From contig OX465283.1 in the NCBI GenBank assembly GCA_949987705.1, forward strand, positions 10,706,207 through 10,770,206: a DNA stretch of 64,000 bases. Direction: 5' to 3'. Both the position numbers and the translations under genes were made by a program. The notes under the pieces were generated by a model. The model did not search any database and was not told the origin of the DNA. It worked only from the letters and a program-made list of their open reading frames with translations. Source of the stretch: Thereva unica (Eukaryota; Arthropoda; Insecta; Diptera; Therevidae). The first letter of the stretch is position 1. Each line of letters starts with the position of its first letter. This document shows, piece after piece, positions 32,141 through 43,764 of the stretch.

Positions 32141-35100
32141 ATGTCAAATACTGAAGGGCAAGCTGGTGTTAATTCCAATCTACAGAAACAGGATCTTTCA
32201 CAACTTGTAAGTTGCCAATAAAAATGATTTTAAATTGCAAGCAGCGACCACAATTTGATTAATGACGACCGGCCCTTGTGGCGGAAAAAATTTTTCTGTG
32301 ACAGAACTTTGGCGGCTATTGTAAATTGCACGTGGCGTGCCTTTGATTATTTTTTTAGATATTGTACATTATTTTATTTATTTCTCATCGTAAATGAGTA
32401 GGAATAGATAAATAATTTAATTACATGAATGGCTATGCTATAGTAATAAATTCTACTTTTCAGGATATAACTAAACTTACGCCTCTCTCGCCTGAAGTTA
32501 TATCCCGTCAAGCGACCATTAACATTGGAACTATCGGCCATGTAGCTCACGGGAAGTCCACTGTAGTAAAGGCCATTTCTGGGGTGCAAACTGTTCGTTT
32601 TAAAAATGAACTTGAAAGGAACATAACCATTAAATTAGGTAGGTAAAAGTTTTTTTTCATATTGAGGTCATCGACAAAACGTAGGATGATATTGATAATT
32701 TGTAGTATACACCTTATTTCCAAATACTCATTGTAGTTATTCGATTACCAGTCCACTAACAAAACTTAATTTTTTAACATATAGTATGAGAATAAGTTGA
32801 ATGAAATCAAAAAAAAAAAAAAAAAAACTTTGAAAGAGAGATCAAGAGTAAATGAGATTAATATGTAATTTCTAAATAGAACATGATGTTTCATCAGTCT
32901 CACCCGTATTATTTGAGATTATTCGAATTTGCAAAAACAAATAGCACTAGGTTTTCCTTTATACCTTGTATTGGACGTAAATTTGGTTATAATCAGATCT
33001 AACAGCTAGAAACGAAACTTATCTACGAAAGCAATTGCACGATGCTTTCGAAATATAATTTAAATAAAAGGCAAAAGTTTGTTCTCCTCGCTGATGATTG
33101 TAGTAATAATGATATGTTGTTTCGAGGGAATCACCGAATTGGATCACTTTCGGGGAATCACATCATCCTCCATGATAACCGCTTCCAAAACGACGAGTTG
33201 GCTTCGTTGAACGAACTAGAACCGTTTTACTCTGCAATCGTACCGCATCCTACGCTAATGATGTTTTGCGCTATTTTTTGGCCTTGCATGCTTGGAATCA
33301 AGCACGTGCTACACCTCGTCTTGATCTGGATAAAAGGGAAACCCCCTTGATTGGGCTTGCAAGAATCTGGTTCAATGTTCTCGGTAGTAGAGGGATAAGG
33401 AGCCTGACTACCATCTCAGAGGTCCCGGGTTCGAATCGCAGTCCTTCGCCTTTTCCACTTTCCCCACCTACATAACTTTCCCTTTTTCTTCTTCCCTCTT
33501 TACATTCCTGATTCCTTCTGTCATAGCCTAGCCTTTCCCCGCTCCACCAAGCGCATGTCATGGATTGGTTGATGAGATTCAACTCGTTTCAAGAGGCATA
33601 ACACTCCAGCTCCGATATCAGAGTTGATGGTTGGGAGTAGGTGAAATACAAAATATCACGGCTGATTTTATTTATTTATAGAATATATAAATTGTCGACG
33701 GTAAAAAGGGGCTTTCCCTGAGTCTAGTCTTTCACATAAAAAAAATCTGGCCCGGGGTAACAACAAAATCACTCTATTTCGTGCGTACAGCCGTTTAAGT
33801 ATTTGGTTATAAATAAACAATTCGATTGTAGAACGGTCTGCCATAGTCGGTATTTCCGGGCTCGGACAACATCGAAACGCGAACTTTATCGCCTTCTCCA
33901 GGCCACTACAAGACATTGCATCATACTCAGAAATTAAAGAAGTGTGCTTGAGAATCAACGAGGGGAAAACCAAGGTAATGCTGCAGACACGAGTAAATAG
34001 ATCAACGATGGGTAATAACTTGACGTTAGGGGAACATAAATTAAAAATGGTTGAACATTTCGCATACCTAGGCTCTTCCGTGATGAATAAAAACGAAGAG
34101 CTGGAAGAAATGAGTAGGAGAATCGGAAACAAAAGCCTTTTCGCACAGCGCAAATTGGCTGCAATCTAGAGCAATACATCGAAAGACTAAAACGACACTA
34201 ATTTACCCTTTTATATGCTACTGGAATGAAGCATAGAAGTTCACATAAAAGATAGAAGCCTGATAAATTCCTTTGAAAGATTTGATTTTAAGAAGTATAG
34301 TAGGCCCAATTTGTCAGGAAGGGGCATGGAGAACCATGGGCGACGTAGGCAAAACTCGCTGAGCTGGACACGCCGAGGGCGAAGAGAAAGGTATTTTGTA
34401 TTGTGGTATTTTGGAGGAGGCTTAAACTTTGAGATCTACGCTGGCTTATAATTGATGGCTTTCCCTCTTCTAAAACTTCTTCGATAATATTGAAAATGGT
34501 CCTCACCGAAGACCATCTCGCAGTAGAAGTATCCAGTGCTGCTATCGGTGATACGTGAAATATGAAAGATTGTGAGAGAAGGGCGAAAGAACTGACAACG
34601 CCAACTCGCGGTTTTGTTCCACCAAATCGACATCCAGTACTACCTTTGACAAAACGGTAAGACACTGGTGATGATCAAATAAGAGATTTGCATTTGCTGA
34701 TGCAGCTTATGCGTAACATATTTCGCCCTCAGAGAAAGAAAACCATTAGACAGCATCCCTACGGTGACACTTAAGCTTAGACTCTTCCACATCAAAAAAA
34801 GCAAACGTAGATCGCCGGCGCTCTGACCTAAGTTTTTGGACTCACTAAAGGTCCAAGGAAAAGAGGGAGCACCCGAGCCCACATTCGTGAACTCCTTCCA
34901 CGGTATATTAGACAGGTCTGGGAACTCGCTGCTCAAACCTGTGAGCGTTTCGCGTATTGTTACTGGAGTTTCTTGATGTAGACTGCAGATGGCGTATTTG
35001 TCATTGTTACTTGTTGTTGTTGTTGTTTTTTTTGCTAGTTGTGAGCTAGCGTGGCACTTAGAGGCCTTTTAATGGTCCTGGCCTTTCAGCCATATAACTA

Positions 35101-38100
35101 TGAAACTTCGTTTGTCTAAATTACGATGTCATTATGATATGAAGCATGCGAGCACGCGGTCGAAAATTGTTACTTAGACTACTGCGCCGCCAGTGATCAA
35201 TTCAAGAACTACTTCAAAGTCCAACTGAAACGCTCACACTTCACTCTATGGGATGCTGAGCGAGTTCCCAGACCTGTCTATACGACCGTGACTCCTTCCG
35301 AACAAACCGAAGGCAGGAATGCGGTTTAGAAGCCGGGAAGCTGAGTAGTCAGTGGGGGGCTGGAATTTATGCCCAGAACTTTAAATTTTACGTATTTTCT
35401 TACATATTTACTCCTGCACTGCCTGACCCTACTATCCCAGTGAACTCAAACACATCAGGATAATTGTGGTACGCTTAATCTGGCTTACAGTGTTTAGTTT
35501 ATATTTCTATGGTTTTGCCTGTCTTGTATCAGAACATTTTTCGGAACCACTCGACAATCACACTAACAGTCCGTCTTCACTGCCGATCTGTGCAAGTTCG
35601 AGCAAATTGGTGTACTTAACTTCAATTTTAACCTCAGTCTTCATACAATTTCATATATTGAACTCAGGAAAAATCAAGCCTGAGTTCGCCTAACAGAACT
35701 TGAATTGAGGTTGAAAGTAAAAGCTCGCTTAAAAGAGGTAATAAACTGGAATAGTGGAATGTTATTCTAGTGAGCTTTTGCATTTTTAACTTCTGGCGAA
35801 AAAGCAACAGCAGTTTCAAGCACGAACTGAACATGCCATGAATTTCGGGGCCTGTTTAGACGGTTCGCTTTCAGGAACATTCCTCACGAACTTTGAAGAT
35901 GAAGGGGGAAGTGGGGATGGTGAGAGGTGCCACCCCACTTCTCCCCTCATCCACCAAGTTCGTGAGGAACGCTGCTGGAAGCGAACCGTCTAAACAGGCC
36001 CTAGCATGGATGAAATTAGCATCCGGTGCTGCACGTTATTGAATCCATTCACACGGTATACATTGCATGCAGGCATAGTACGCTATTGATCCGTTACAAT
36101 GGGCGTAGTAGTGCGTGTCGTGTTCGTTTTCGTGTGCACTCCTTTATTCTTCAACAATATATGTACGTATTGCAATAATATAAAAAACATGCAGAAAAAT
36201 GAGTACCGCCTACTAAATGAGCAATACCTACATCATACACATACCTGTTTGAGGTGAGGACCGAGTGATGGATAGTGTAATTTACCGCAATGGCGATTAA
36301 GTTTGTTAATTGGTCAGGGCTATTGATTTCACCTGTTTGAATTTATGATATCGGTAATTCCGCGAATTTATCATCTTACCTACGCACAACTGGTGATCGT
36401 AAATGAATGCTGAATAGACAATATTTAAGCAATGCGAAAAACATATAGCCTCGAAGTTCTGTGCCGTTTTCTTATTAGAAAGAGATGAAATCACGCAACT
36501 TTCTTGTTGTTTCTTCTAATTTAATTTTATTATCATATTTCATAATATTTTATTTTAAGTTTAAAATTTACTGTCCCGTTCATTTATTAATATTTTTTAA
36601 TCAACATTATTTTTTTAACTATCATAAAATTTTGTAAAAACAAGTAAATTGCTGGCTCTCAACGCGTATGGAAAGAAAATATCAAAATAATTGAAGGGGG
36701 CACGTAAAAACTGAAAAAGCATTTCTTTTAAATTAGTTAAAATTGTTTTGTTTATTCTTTTTTTTGTTAAATTCTTATCCAGCAATTTATTTGTTTTTAC
36801 AGAACGAATTCCATACGAAAAATTGGTGAAAATATCAAAATCACCCAAGAAGCTGCGCGATTACATGAAACGGCAAACAGTTAAGGTACATTACCTAAAG
36901 ATGTCCAGCGGCAGGAATAGTTTTAGCTGGGATATCAAAGCCGAGGAACTTTGTAAATTTTTAAACATTTCACCAGTTGAGGCGTTTCTGAGTAAATTCC
37001 GAACTCTAAGGAGGCCTAGCTATAGTGCTGATGAGAATACAATCACAAGAGATTTAAACTATTCAGAATGCGAAAGTAATATGTCGGTTTCAGCTAGTAG
37101 TGTTACCTTGGGCTCACCGTTCTGCAGTGATTATGACGATTGGAAGATATCTTCAGAAAGATTTAAGAAGCAGTGTGCAAAGACAAGCAAATCTAGTAAG
37201 AAATCTAAGTCTACCAGCGAGTATGTTGTGGAGACTATAGAAGCTATAGAAGAGGACGATGCGAAACCTCTATTCTTTGTCAAATGGAAAGGGTATCCCA
37301 GCGAACAGAACACATGGGAGCCGTTGGAGAACATAAGGGATTGTGACTTGCTTGAGAGTTTTATAGAAAACCAAGTTAATAACTACAAAACAACAATTGA
37401 TAAAATCTATAGACAAATTTTAGAGGAAATAAAATGCGATGATTACTGCCTGCAGCCAGACGATATGACCGTGGAAAAGGTGGACAAGTTCGATAGTTAT
37501 GGCCACATTCTCGACTTAATATTACTGGCGCTGTTCAAGCTAGCCGCATCAAAGCGTAAAGTTAGAGAAAGTATTATACGCAAGCGCATCAAGGATCATA
37601 TCCTTATAAAGCCGCTATTCTATCAACGTCTTCAGCAATTGCATGAAATTTACACTTGGGAAGAGAAGATTAATGAGATTGATTCGGCTAAAAATATTCG
37701 AGTCGAGAATTTAGTCGATTTCGAAGGACCACCGAGTAATTTTTACTATACGAATGATAGTATACCTGGTGAGGGTGTTCATGTCCCAGATGATCCACCA
37801 ATCGGCTGTGAATGCGAGGAAGGATGCAATTATCGGTCACCATGCTGTTCAAAGATGTCGGGAGCATTTTTCGCTTATAATGTTAAAAGTCGCCTTCGAG
37901 TGACCACATTGATACCGATATTCGAATGCAATAAAAGGTGCAGCTGCGGCCCAGAATGCATTAATCGCACTGTTCAGAATGGACGTAAACATTTTCTATG
38001 TATATTTAAAACTAATAATGGCTGCGGCTGGGGTCTACGTACTGAGAAACCAATTAAAGCGGGACAATTTGTTTGCGAGTATGTTGGTGAAATCATAACT

Positions 38101-38487
38101 GTACAAGAAGCTGATCGACGTGGGAAAATCTACGATGCACAAGGACGAACATACTTATTTGATCTTGATTTCAATGAAGACGGCGATGGAGTTTATACCA
38201 TCGATGCTGCATATTTTGGAAATGTTTCACATTTTATAAATCATTCATGCGATCCAAATTGTCGTGTATTCCCAGTTTGGGGTGATTGTTTGGATCCTAA
38301 CTTACCAAAATTAGCGCTATTCGCTATACGTGACATTAATGCTGGCGAAGAATTAACATTTGATTATACTAATCAAAATGCCAGCGGGCGTACAGCGAGT
38401 AATGAACAACCTAACTATAATCTGACAGAGGAAGAGAAAGTGCTGTGTAGATGCGGTACAAGTAAATGTCGTAAATTCTTATTTTAA
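32141..38487 (+). CDS. Su(var)3-9: Su(var)3-9, H3K9 methyltransferase, fused to eIF2gamma 5' exons
   Basis: Heterochromatin histone H3 lysine-9 methyltransferase, about 641 aa. Exons 1-2 (32141-32206, 32464-32638) are those of eIF2gamma and give 80 shared residues. The donor at 32639 can then splice to the acceptor before 36803, and one long exon (36803-38487) encodes everything else. Domains are a chromodomain near residues 219-270 ([27 protein letters not shown]), a Cys-rich pre-SET domain from about 415 ([13 protein letters not shown]), a SET domain from about 475 ([29 protein letters not shown] near 560, ELTFDYTNQ) and the post-SET end [13 protein letters not shown]. The zinc and catalytic residues look intact. 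AATAAA signals at 38714-38719 and 38824-38829 would end this transcript within the eIF2gamma intron. The fusion is known from Drosophila and other insects. Confidence 0.97.
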
Positions 38488-41400
38488 GCAAAACAAAAGC
38501 GCATATTTCATATTAATACGAGAAGACCTACGATATCAACAAATTTTTGAGCAGGCGGGCCTTTTTTTAAGTTAAGTCTAATTCTGGATAGCGTTAAGAT
38601 TAATAATTGATTATACAATTTTACAGCTAGGTTAAGTTTAGTTTTTCTTTGTTATTTTTTTGTCATAACAATAATTACTTATGATTATATGGTTTTTAAA
38701 GGATGATGATAATAATAAAAAAGAATATTTGTTTCCTCCGAAATTTTGCTTTGTGCATATATTTCAGCATTAAGAACATATTATTAATATAAATATTTTA
38801 TTTTATTTATAATTTGGATAAATAATAAAGCAGAAATTAAAAGTACTCTGTTTTATAATTAAAAATTTCCGATCACATGATATAAACCCTATTACTTACT
38901 CAAGGTCAAAGAGCCCATCTACTTGACCTATGTCTTACTTCCCGTTCAACGAGTTACTCGGCCAAAGTTGATTCATCTCTCGACAATTCCAACCACGCGT
39001 CAATTCCATCGCTATCTTTGTCACCAGGGATACGCTGGTAGCGATGCCGCTGAGTCTCGAACTCCCTTCACGATTCGTTTACATTATTGAAAATTTTTGG
39101 CGACGTCTCTAGCCTTAATAACTGATAATCGTTAATTCTTTAAGTCGCCGTCGATAGTCTTTAGCCAGGTTTTCGTCGGTGCCGATCGCCTGAATTCTCC
39201 AGTCTGCCGGACCTTCTCGTAGGGAAGTTTACGTGGCAAGCAGCCATCATCCATTCGACAAACATATTTAAACCACCGAGGTCGATGTTTTTGCATTTCT
39301 TCAGAAGGATCAACGTTCGGTAAAGGCGTACTTTCGTTTTGATGGCAATATATGAATCTGTTCGATTTGCGCTCCATCGAGGTGAACACTGGCTTTCATT
39401 CCGTCCCCGTTGTGAGCACTTTGATCTTTTTTGCATTGATTTTAATCCCGTATATGTATAAGATTTCCGTTGCTTCCGCATCCGTGACTGCGAAGACGGC
39501 ACTATCGTCGGCGAACAATTACAAGTTGTTGACGCCGTATCGAACTCCGCGTCGCCCATCGAATGCTTCACGCATAATCGCGTCGATCACAACTTTGAAG
39601 AGAAGTGGCGAAGCGATGTCTCATTGTGGGACACTTGTTTAAATCAGGAATTCCTCTCCTCAGCTCGGATAAGTCGGTTCGAATAAGAACGCTGCGGGTT
39701 GAGCCATCTTACCATGCTTGGAGATGTTGAATAAATTTTAAATGGCACGTGTTCGTTTTCCAAGATTAGGTCGAAAAGTTGAGTCGAGATTAAGTTGAAA
39801 TTCAACAAAAGTTGAATTGATATCAAAACATAACCCCGAATTTTTGTGTAATATTCTCATTTATAGATACTTAAGAACGATATAATTTATTTTTTCTGTA
39901 CCAGAAAAAACATCGAATACAAAACTAACGCCGAATGCGGACTCCACGGATAATAAACAAACAAGACGTCACTTCAACCCAATTTCAATTCAACCTGCGT
40001 ATATGAGCTGAAATAGCAACTCGATGTAGATAGTAGACCTGAGTTGGGACGAGTGGACCCAGTTTCAACTCGACATTCGTTTATGACTGGGTTGAACCCG
40101 GTAGTCATAAACGCGGTATATGGGAACGGTCTGGTATACCGGCCTTCACGCCGTTTTGCAAATGGACCGTAGCATGTATGGGGGCCATAAGGTGTAATTT
40201 CGTTGAACGGACGACTAACTATACTGTGTTTAAAATTAAGATTTTAGAATGAAATCTTTTGAGAAGGATAAAGGATTTATATTGTTAAAGTCCCAATCAG
40301 AAAATCTACTATCATTGCCGTTGACCTTTTGTGACTACTATATCAAAATTCTTCAAATATATTACAACCACATATTTTCAGGTTATGCAAACGCTAAAAT
40401 CTATAAGTGCGACAATCCAAAATGCCCCCGCCCAGCCAGCTTTACATCTGGAGGATCCAGCAAAGATGACAATTTCCCATGTGCGCGTCCATCCTGTTCG
40501 GGAAGATTCCAATTAATCCGGCATGTAAGTTTCGTAGATTGCCCTGGTCACGACATCCTTATGGCAACCATGTTGAACGGCGCCGCTGTAATGGACGCTG
40601 CACTCTTATTAATTGCAGGTAAGAAGAACCTTGAGAAGGATTTATGTATTGATAATAGAAGAGTGACGTTTTTTCAGGCAATGAATCGTGTCCACAGCCA
40701 CAAACTTCAGAACATTTAGCTGCTATTGAAATCATGAAACTGAAACACATCCTAATCCTGCAAAATAAAATAGATCTGGTGAAAGAAATCCAGGCGAAAG
40801 AGCAGTACGAACAAATTGTGAAGTTTGTCCAAGGTACTGTTGCCGAAGGTGCTCCAATTATTCCTATTTCTGCACAATTGAAATACAACATTGAGGTGAG
40901 TTGTTGTAGATAGATTAACGCTGAGGAAAATTCTAATTATCAAATTAATTTAGGTACTTTGTGAATATATTGTGAAAAAGATCCCAATTCCGCAACGTAA
41001 CTTCACATCTCCGCCTCGTCTGATTGTCATAAGATCATTTGATGTTAACAAGCCCGGATGTGAAGTGAACGATCTCAAGGGTGGTGTCGCTGGTGGATCC
41101 ATCCTTGCGGGGGTATTAAAAGTAGGCCAAGAAATCGAGGTGCGGCCTGGAGTTGTCACCAAAGATGCCGATGGTAAAGTCGCCTGCCGGCCGATTTTCT
41201 CAAAGATAGTCTCTTTATATGCTGAACAAAATGAGCTGCAATTCGCTGTTCCTGGAGGTCTTATCGGTGTTGGAACGAAGATTGATCCAACATTGTGTCG
41301 AGCAGATCGTCTTGTGGGTCAAGTATTAGGTGCTGTGGGTACTCTGCCAGAAATTTATGTGGAGTTGGAAATTTCTTATTATTTGCTTAAACGATTGCTG

Positions 41401-41737
41401 GGTGTTCGCACTGAGGGGGATAAGAAAGCTGCTCGTGTGCCCAAATTATCCAAAAATGAAATATTGTTAGTAAATATTGGATCATTGAGTACTGGAGGAA
41501 GGGTCATAGCTACCCGAGCCGATTTGGCTAAAATTGCTCTTACAACACCAGTTTGCACTGAGGTGGGTGAAAAGATTGCTCTTAGTAGACGTGTCGAGAA
41601 ACATTGGCGGTAAGTTAAAAGTGGTTTTTGTTTACTTTAGTAAAGAAAAATAATGTGTTTGTTTCAGCTTGATTGGATGGGGTCAGATTCGTGGAGGCTC
41701 TACAATACAACCCCTAAAAGACGCACCATCAAAGTAG
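32141..41737 (+). CDS. eIF2gamma: Translation initiation factor eIF2 gamma subunit
   Basis: GTP-binding core of the eIF2 ternary complex, which delivers initiator tRNA-Met to the 40S ribosome; 473 aa. The exons are 32141-32206, 32464-32638, 40382-40618, 40678-40895, 40954-41609 and 41668-41737 (TAG). Phases match throughout. Motifs are the P-loop GHVAHGKST (47-55), a zinc ribbon with Cys at 90, 95, 114 and 119, DCPGHD (133-138), NKID (189-192), SAQ as G5, and the two beta-barrel domains in the long fifth exon ([33 protein letters not shown]). The end reads [15 protein letters not shown]. The first two exons are shared with Su(var)3-9, which occupies the 7.7-kb intron 2. A poly(A) signal AATAAA is at 41796-41801. 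Confidence 0.97.
33380..33560 (+). repeat. tRNA-derived SINE, copy 1
   Basis: GCCTGACTACCATCTCAGAG leads into the polymerase III B box GGTTCGAATC at 33428-33437. A pyrimidine-rich body with CCTTTTCCACTTTCCCC and CATTCCTGATTCCTTCTGTC follows. The same head and body occur inverted at 22105-22300 and 20740-20950. It is not a tRNA gene: no acceptor stem and no 3' half follow the B box. Confidence 0.8.
33760..34200 (+). mobile_element. LINE fragments, ORF2 ends of two families
   Basis: 33760-33935 carries a stop-broken [13 protein letters not shown] block like the fragment at 19650. From 33942 an open piece reads [20 protein letters not shown] then [20 protein letters not shown], the thumb region after the RT core of RTE-type LINEs. 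A related piece is at 46830-47110 (minus). Confidence 0.7.
34909..35280. mobile_element. Foldback MITE with TAGACAGGTCTGGGAACTCG ends
   Basis: TAGACAGGTCTGGGAACTCG at the left end is inverted as CGAGTTCCCAGACCTGTCTA at the right end. GTGAGCGTTTC/GAAACGCTCAC pair next inward. The flanks TAT and TAC may be a mutated 3-bp duplication. 372 bp, non-coding. Confidence 0.8.
35848..36000. mobile_element. Short MITE with GGGCCTGTTTAGACGG ends
   Basis: The ends GGGCCTGTTTAGACGGTTCG and CGAACCGTCTAAACAGGCCC are perfect inverted repeats, and the AGGAACATTCCTCACGAACTT arms pair further in. 153 bp. The flanks TCG and TAG differ at one base. Confidence 0.85.
38714..38719 (+). terminator. Su(var)3-9: Poly(A) signal for Su(var)3-9
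   Basis: AATAAA about 230 nt after the Su(var)3-9 stop. A second copy is at 38824-38829. Choosing cleavage here rather than splicing on to eIF2gamma exon 3 would decide which protein is made. Confidence 0.6.
38940..39645 (-). mobile_element. RTE-like LINE 3' fragment (minus)
   Basis: The minus strand reads [18 protein letters not shown], then [17 protein letters not shown], then [20 protein letters not shown] and [10 protein letters not shown]. It is the same family as 25235-26670 and has multiple shifts. Confidence 0.8.
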
Positions 41738-41989
41738 AATGGATAAGCATTTCGACATTATTGTTCGATTATTATATATGGAAAAGAATTATTTAAATAA
41801 AATGAGAAATTTTATTATTATACCTTTTGATATTAGCGTTTCTTATAAATAAAAATACGCTTTCAGTTTTTTATTAAAGTGCATCTTATGTGTGTTGGTG
41901 ATTGCGAAGGATGTGTGCACAAGAGTTGTACATCACAATGTTACTATAAACCACCGTGAGTAGTAAATTAGCTGCTTGGTAATGGGTAG

Positions 41990-42420
41990 TTTTTGGCACT
42001 GTTGTTTCACGATCTCCTCTGGGCATCGGACGCATCCAGTTGTATGTCTTACCCTGATATAAAGGCTTTGTCAAGATGGATTTTTACTTTTCTACAATAC
42101 TCATGGGGCTTTTATGGGCCAATTACAATTACATATCTCTTATTATTGAGATGTACTTGCCGGCCACCACCATCACAATATCATCAGAATAGGCCACCGT
42201 GGTGCTCCCTTAGGGTTATCAACACTTCGTTGATTGTTATATTCCGAAGAAGCGAGGATTAAACCTCACCCTGTGGTGTGCCTCTTCCAATCCGTCTGAC
42301 TTCTTCCAAAAGCCCCAGGTCACTGACTTCCTGAATTTCAATAGGATAAACTCCGTCCGATCCAGGGGTTTTATAAGGCTAAAGCCTTCTATGGCCTATA
42401 GGAACAAATCCTTGTTTATC
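41990..42420 (-). mobile_element. I/R1/jockey-type LINE RT fragment
   Basis: The minus strand reads YKTPGSDGVYPIEIQE, RRIGRGTPQG and VAYSDDIVVVAGKYISII. GTPQG and AYxDD are the successive core motifs of non-LTR reverse transcriptase. A deletion and stops separate them. Confidence 0.75.
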
Positions 42421-42462
42421 AGTCTATCGATCGAAAGGTTGGGCGTTGGGTTAACTACATTC

Positions 42463-42690
42463 TTCTTTGATCCGTTAGCTGGCGGTCCGAGCGGGACGTC
42501 CCCGCAACGAATATGCTGCTGTCGGTGTCGCTGGGTCTCGAACTCTATTCACGATTGCCGGTGCCGATCGCTGCGGGACGGTCTTGCCAGAGAAGTTTAC
42601 GTGGCAAGAGATCATCACCCATTCGGCAAACATGTCCAAACCACCGTAGTCGACGTTTTTGCATTTCTTCTTCGATCAGTGTCTGCTGAT
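42463..42690 (-). mobile_element. RTE-like LINE 3' end fragment
   Basis: Inverse of the end of the element at 25235-26670: the segment near GTTAGCTGGCGGTCCGAGCG corresponds to CGCTCGGAACGCCAGTTAAC there. It continues into the RWFGHVCRMGDD coding block. Confidence 0.75.
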
Positions 42691-42921
42691 TTTACACGAC
42701 AAGAATCGACTATCAGCACACCGCTGTATGTAATACGACTTTAAGGTTTAACTTTGCTGAGCTTTCTACAACATCTCAGCAAAGGAAGTATAAAAGATTT
42801 TAGTTATAAAACATATTCAACCTAATTTTGAAGTTTTTTCTGACAAACTTACAACCAACAAGTATTCAAACGATTTTTTTATGGTAAAAATCACTTTTTA
42901 TTATATGAGAATATACTTAAA

Positions 42922-43764
42922 CTAACTTCCATCTTTAACACTATCCATCAGCCGTTTCATTTTTGCAAGAATGTCTTTATAATACTGAATACCATTAAGA
43001 AGTTCCATTTTTTCCTGAACATAAAGACTCTTTGGCATTTGAACGTATTCTTCGCCCTTAAATATGAACGTGGTTATATTAGCATTATTAATTAAATCCT
43101 CTTCGCACTGTGCAGAATGAGATGGGTATTCAATTGAAACTTGTTCTGGTTCAATACTTATTTTAGGTTTTTTCTCAACAACTGAAGAAGTCCCTGGCGT
43201 TTTGTCCTTGTTATCATTTTTCCTTTTCAGTTCTTCCCTTTCATTTGATTTCTTCTCTTGCTGATGTTCATTGGACAATTCCTGTTCTTCATAATCAACA
43301 GCATCTTCATTTGTAGACTCGGCAAGACGATACACTGGAAAATTTAAATGAGAGTATTTTATTGTTAATGAATTTTAAAAAAATGTTAAAATATTACTTA
43401 TATTCTCCTTAACATCAGCCTCATCCTCAATAACTCCTTGAATGAAATATTCTTCGTTCACTTCCTCAAATTGCGTTGATTCTACTTCAACTTCATCCTC
43501 GCTGTCTGATTGATGGGCATATGGTAGAGCAGTGTGCAGCAGTAATTTTCGTCTGGGATTTGTCGACATATATTTTTTATGATCGAAGTGCTTTGAGCAT
43601 AAGAATTTTGTGCCCTTAATTGGAACCTCTTCGCACTTGCTTAGTTCAACCCACAAACGATATCTTTCATGGTCTTTTGGAAATTGGAAGAATACTTCTG
43701 TACTGTCATGGTTTGAAGCACCGCAGCCCTTATAGCAGCATTGTTTCTTACTTGGTGCGTATGT
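42922..43764 (-). CDS. THAP zinc-finger domain protein
   Basis: Probable DNA-binding protein with an N-terminal THAP (C2CH) zinc finger, at least 259 aa. The exons are 43398-43764 and 42922-43334 (TAG), joined GT-AG in phase 1. The finger is visible as CCYKGCGASNHD, VFFQFPKDHERYRLWVELSKC and FLCSKHF, giving C-x4-C, the conserved Trp and the closing C-x2-H. An acidic Glu/Asp-rich middle follows, then a Lys/Glu-rich stretch, and a C-terminal helix (YVQEKMELLNGIQYYKDIL) that may form a coiled coil. No in-frame ATG precedes the finger in the first exon. A short upstream coding exon is therefore likely, and the 43764 border (AAG acceptor) is uncertain. The target and role cannot be told from the sequence. 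THAP domains also derive from P-element transposases, but no transposase core is present. Confidence 0.85.

Larger units (their letters stand above)
32639..36802 (+). other. Intron between shared exon 2 and the Su(var)3-9 exon
   Basis: It contains a SINE (33380-33560), LINE fragments (33760-34200), and MITEs at 34909-35280 and 35848-36000. The final 300 bp before the acceptor TTTGTTTTTACAG are AT-rich. No further gene is seen. Confidence 0.6.
38488..40381 (+). other. Su(var)3-9 3' UTR and rest of eIF2gamma intron 2
   Basis: The 3' UTR probably ends near 38730-38850, after one of two AATAAA signals. The remainder carries a minus-strand LINE fragment (38940-39645) and non-coding sequence up to the acceptor of eIF2gamma exon 3. 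Confidence 0.6.
41738..42921. other. Intergenic between eIF2gamma and the THAP gene
   Basis: It contains the eIF2gamma 3' UTR and poly(A) signals (41796-41801, with another AATAAA near 41850). Two LINE fragments (41990-42420 and 42463-42690, both minus) follow. TTTATT at 42897-42902 is the likely poly(A) signal of the THAP gene. Confidence 0.6.

Noticed and set aside
33428..33437. GGTTCGAATC looks like the T arm of a tRNA gene
   Set aside because: No acceptor stem or mature 3' end follows. The same block recurs with a shared non-tRNA body at 22105-22300, so it is a SINE.
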